Below, piece after piece: positions 63,005-64,000 of a stretch of 64,000 nucleotides of DNA. The translations under genes were made by a program, and so were the position numbers. Within the stretch, counting starts at the first letter, position 1, and the number at the start of each line of letters is the position of its first letter. This DNA comes from Longibacter salinarum (GTDB lineage: Bacteria; Bacteroidota; Rhodothermia; Rhodothermales; Salinibacteraceae), in contig NZ_PDEQ01000003.1 in assembly GCF_002554795.1 (NCBI RefSeq), forward strand, positions 434,001 through 498,000, read 5' to 3'. Under the pieces are notes generated by a model. That model saw only the letters and a program-made list of their open reading frames with translations. It did not search any database and had not been told where the DNA came from.

Positions 63005-63841
63005 CTACCGAAGAGCGTCCTCAAGTACCGTGGCAGCATCCGTTTTGGCGTCGCGGTATTTCACGATGACTGGAGCGTAGAGCGACAGGCCGTGTTCATC
63101 GCCGAAGTCAGAGTCTACCGATCGTGAACCCGGAACGACGACGGCACCCGAAGGCACTTCGAGCGGATCCTCGTTCGTGCCTCGGATAACCGTTTCATTC
63201 ACGGTGTCATAGAGGCGCGTAGAGGCGGTGAGCGTGACGCCAGATGCCAGAACAGCGCCTTCGCGAACCACGCAGCCTTCGTAGACCCCGCACCCACCGC
63301 CGACGAATACGTCATCTTCGATCACGACGGGGGCGGCATTGACCGGCTCGAGGACGCCTCCAATTTGTGCTGCTGCGGATAAGTGGACGCGTTTCCCGAT
63401 CTGCGCGCAGCTGCCAACCAGGGCGTGCGAGTCGACCATCGTGTTCTCGTCAACGTAGGCCCCGACGTTAATGTACATCGGCGGCATGCAGACGACACCG
63501 GACGCCAGATACGACCCGGTTCGGACCGACGAGCCACCCGGGACGATCCGCACGTTTTCCGATTTCAGCACCGGGCGTGGCGGGTAGGTGTTCTTGTCGA
63601 AGAACGGGAACCGTTCTGTCGAATAGTCGACAATTTGTCCGATCCGGAAGCCGAGCAGGATGCCTTGTTTGACCCAGGCATGGGCGGCCCAGGAGCCGTC
63701 GTCCTGACGGGAGGCCGCGCGAACATCGCCGCGATTGAGGGCGCGAACGAGATCGGCGACGGCATCGCCGGCGGACCCCCGGGCGACGTCGTCGCCCTGT
63801 TCTACGAGAGATTCGATGCGTTCACGGAGCGTCTCGGACAT
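63005..63841 (-). CDS. dapD: Tetrahydrodipicolinate N-succinyltransferase
   Basis: A 278-residue left-handed beta-helix enzyme that adds succinyl to tetrahydrodipicolinate in the lysine/diaminopimelate pathway. The N-terminal domain (SETLRERIESLVEQGDD) is followed by hexapeptide repeats, e.g. VRTGSYLASGVVCMPPMYINVGAYVDENTMVDSHALVGSCAQIGKRVHLSAAAQIGG. I chose ATG at 63841 (start MSETLRER), since the longer frame from 63886 adds 15 unlike residues. The length matches the family. Confidence 0.95.
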   Translation of the reverse strand: MSETLRERIESLVEQGDDVARGSAGDAVADLVRALNRGDVRAASRQDDGSWAAHAWVKQGILLGFRIGQIVDYSTERFPFFDKNTYPPRPVLKSENVRIVPGGSSVRTGSYLASGVVCMPPMYINVGAYVDENTMVDSHALVGSCAQIGKRVHLSAAAQIGGVLEPVNAAPVVIEDDVFVGGGCGVYEGCVVREGAVLASGVTLTASTRLYDTVNETVIRGTNEDPLEVPSGAVVVPGSRSVDSDFGDEHGLSLYAPVIVKYRDAKTDAATVLEDALR

Positions 63842-64000
63842 AAGTTGATCGATGGCTGGGAGAAAACGGGTGTTGTACCGTATCAACCATTCCGTCGAGG
63901 GTCAAGCGAGCGACGGGAAAAATACAACTCGTCGCCCGAATCCACCGGAAATACGATCGATCGACTGTGCAATGCGAAGCTAGAATGCCGGAGCAGGTCC

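Overview
The window is a contiguous piece of chromosome from what is most likely a Bacteroidota bacterium of the Rhodothermia (Salinibacter/Rhodothermus side). This is an inference from several signs: moderately high GC, many acidic proteins, a PorV-type outer-membrane protein of the type IX secretion system, a C-terminal PID-CTERM-like sorting tail, and a general lack of strong Shine-Dalgarno sequences. I saw no rRNA or tRNA gene, CRISPR array, insertion sequence or phage gene. About 53 protein genes are supported, and many transcription units end in clear hairpins.

Layout. 1-5.5 kb: an alcohol dehydrogenase cut by the window edge, then a compact four-gene cassette (ABC exporter, PF14907-type nucleotidyltransferase, lasso-peptide B2-type protease, PqqD-like recognition protein). 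It resembles a lasso-peptide/RiPP operon but lacks the usual cyclase. 5.5-12.5 kb: HNH nuclease, two envelope proteins, a BlaI/M56-TonB sensor pair with a visible operator, a TIGR04283-like glycosyltransferase overlapping an amidinotransferase-fold hydrolase, and a secreted protein. 12.6-18.2 kb (minus strand): lipoprotein, ABC-2 transporter pair, pgk and gap. 18.9-26.7 kb: TPR protein, NtrC-type regulator, LolD-like ATPase, nadA, a hypothetical gene, sodium:solute symporter and LON-domain protein. 27-31.3 kb: MBL hydrolase, a stand-alone histidine-kinase phospho-acceptor domain, PorV, a PID-CTERM protein and a small membrane protein.

31.9-42.6 kb is a fatty-acid degradation locus: a TetR regulator, long-chain acyl-CoA ligase, FadN-type dehydrogenase/hydratase, thiolase, a large FadE-type acyl-CoA dehydrogenase and a dienoyl-CoA-reductase-like SDR. 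Three copies of one palindrome (TTAAC-N3-GTTAA) lie upstream of tetR, fadN and fadE. They look like the operators of the local TetR protein, giving a small self-contained regulon for beta-oxidation.

42.8-64 kb is mostly housekeeping: a hypothetical gene, protoporphyrinogen oxidase, CsbD-like stress protein, acyl-CoA carboxylase beta subunit, DUF1232 protein, hemolysin III, RNase Z-like hydrolase, polyprenyl diphosphate synthase, a BtuCF-like permease and binding protein without ATPase, a second sigma-54 regulator, deoC, a SPOR lipoprotein, a PLP decarboxylase, a MarR/SnoaL/DoxX group sharing an upstream motif, a DUF2231-like protein, galT and dapD.

The most interesting items are the cyclase-less lasso-like cassette with an adjacent divergent small ORF, the palindrome-defined fatty-acid regulon, the orphan DHp protein and the PID-CTERM protein.
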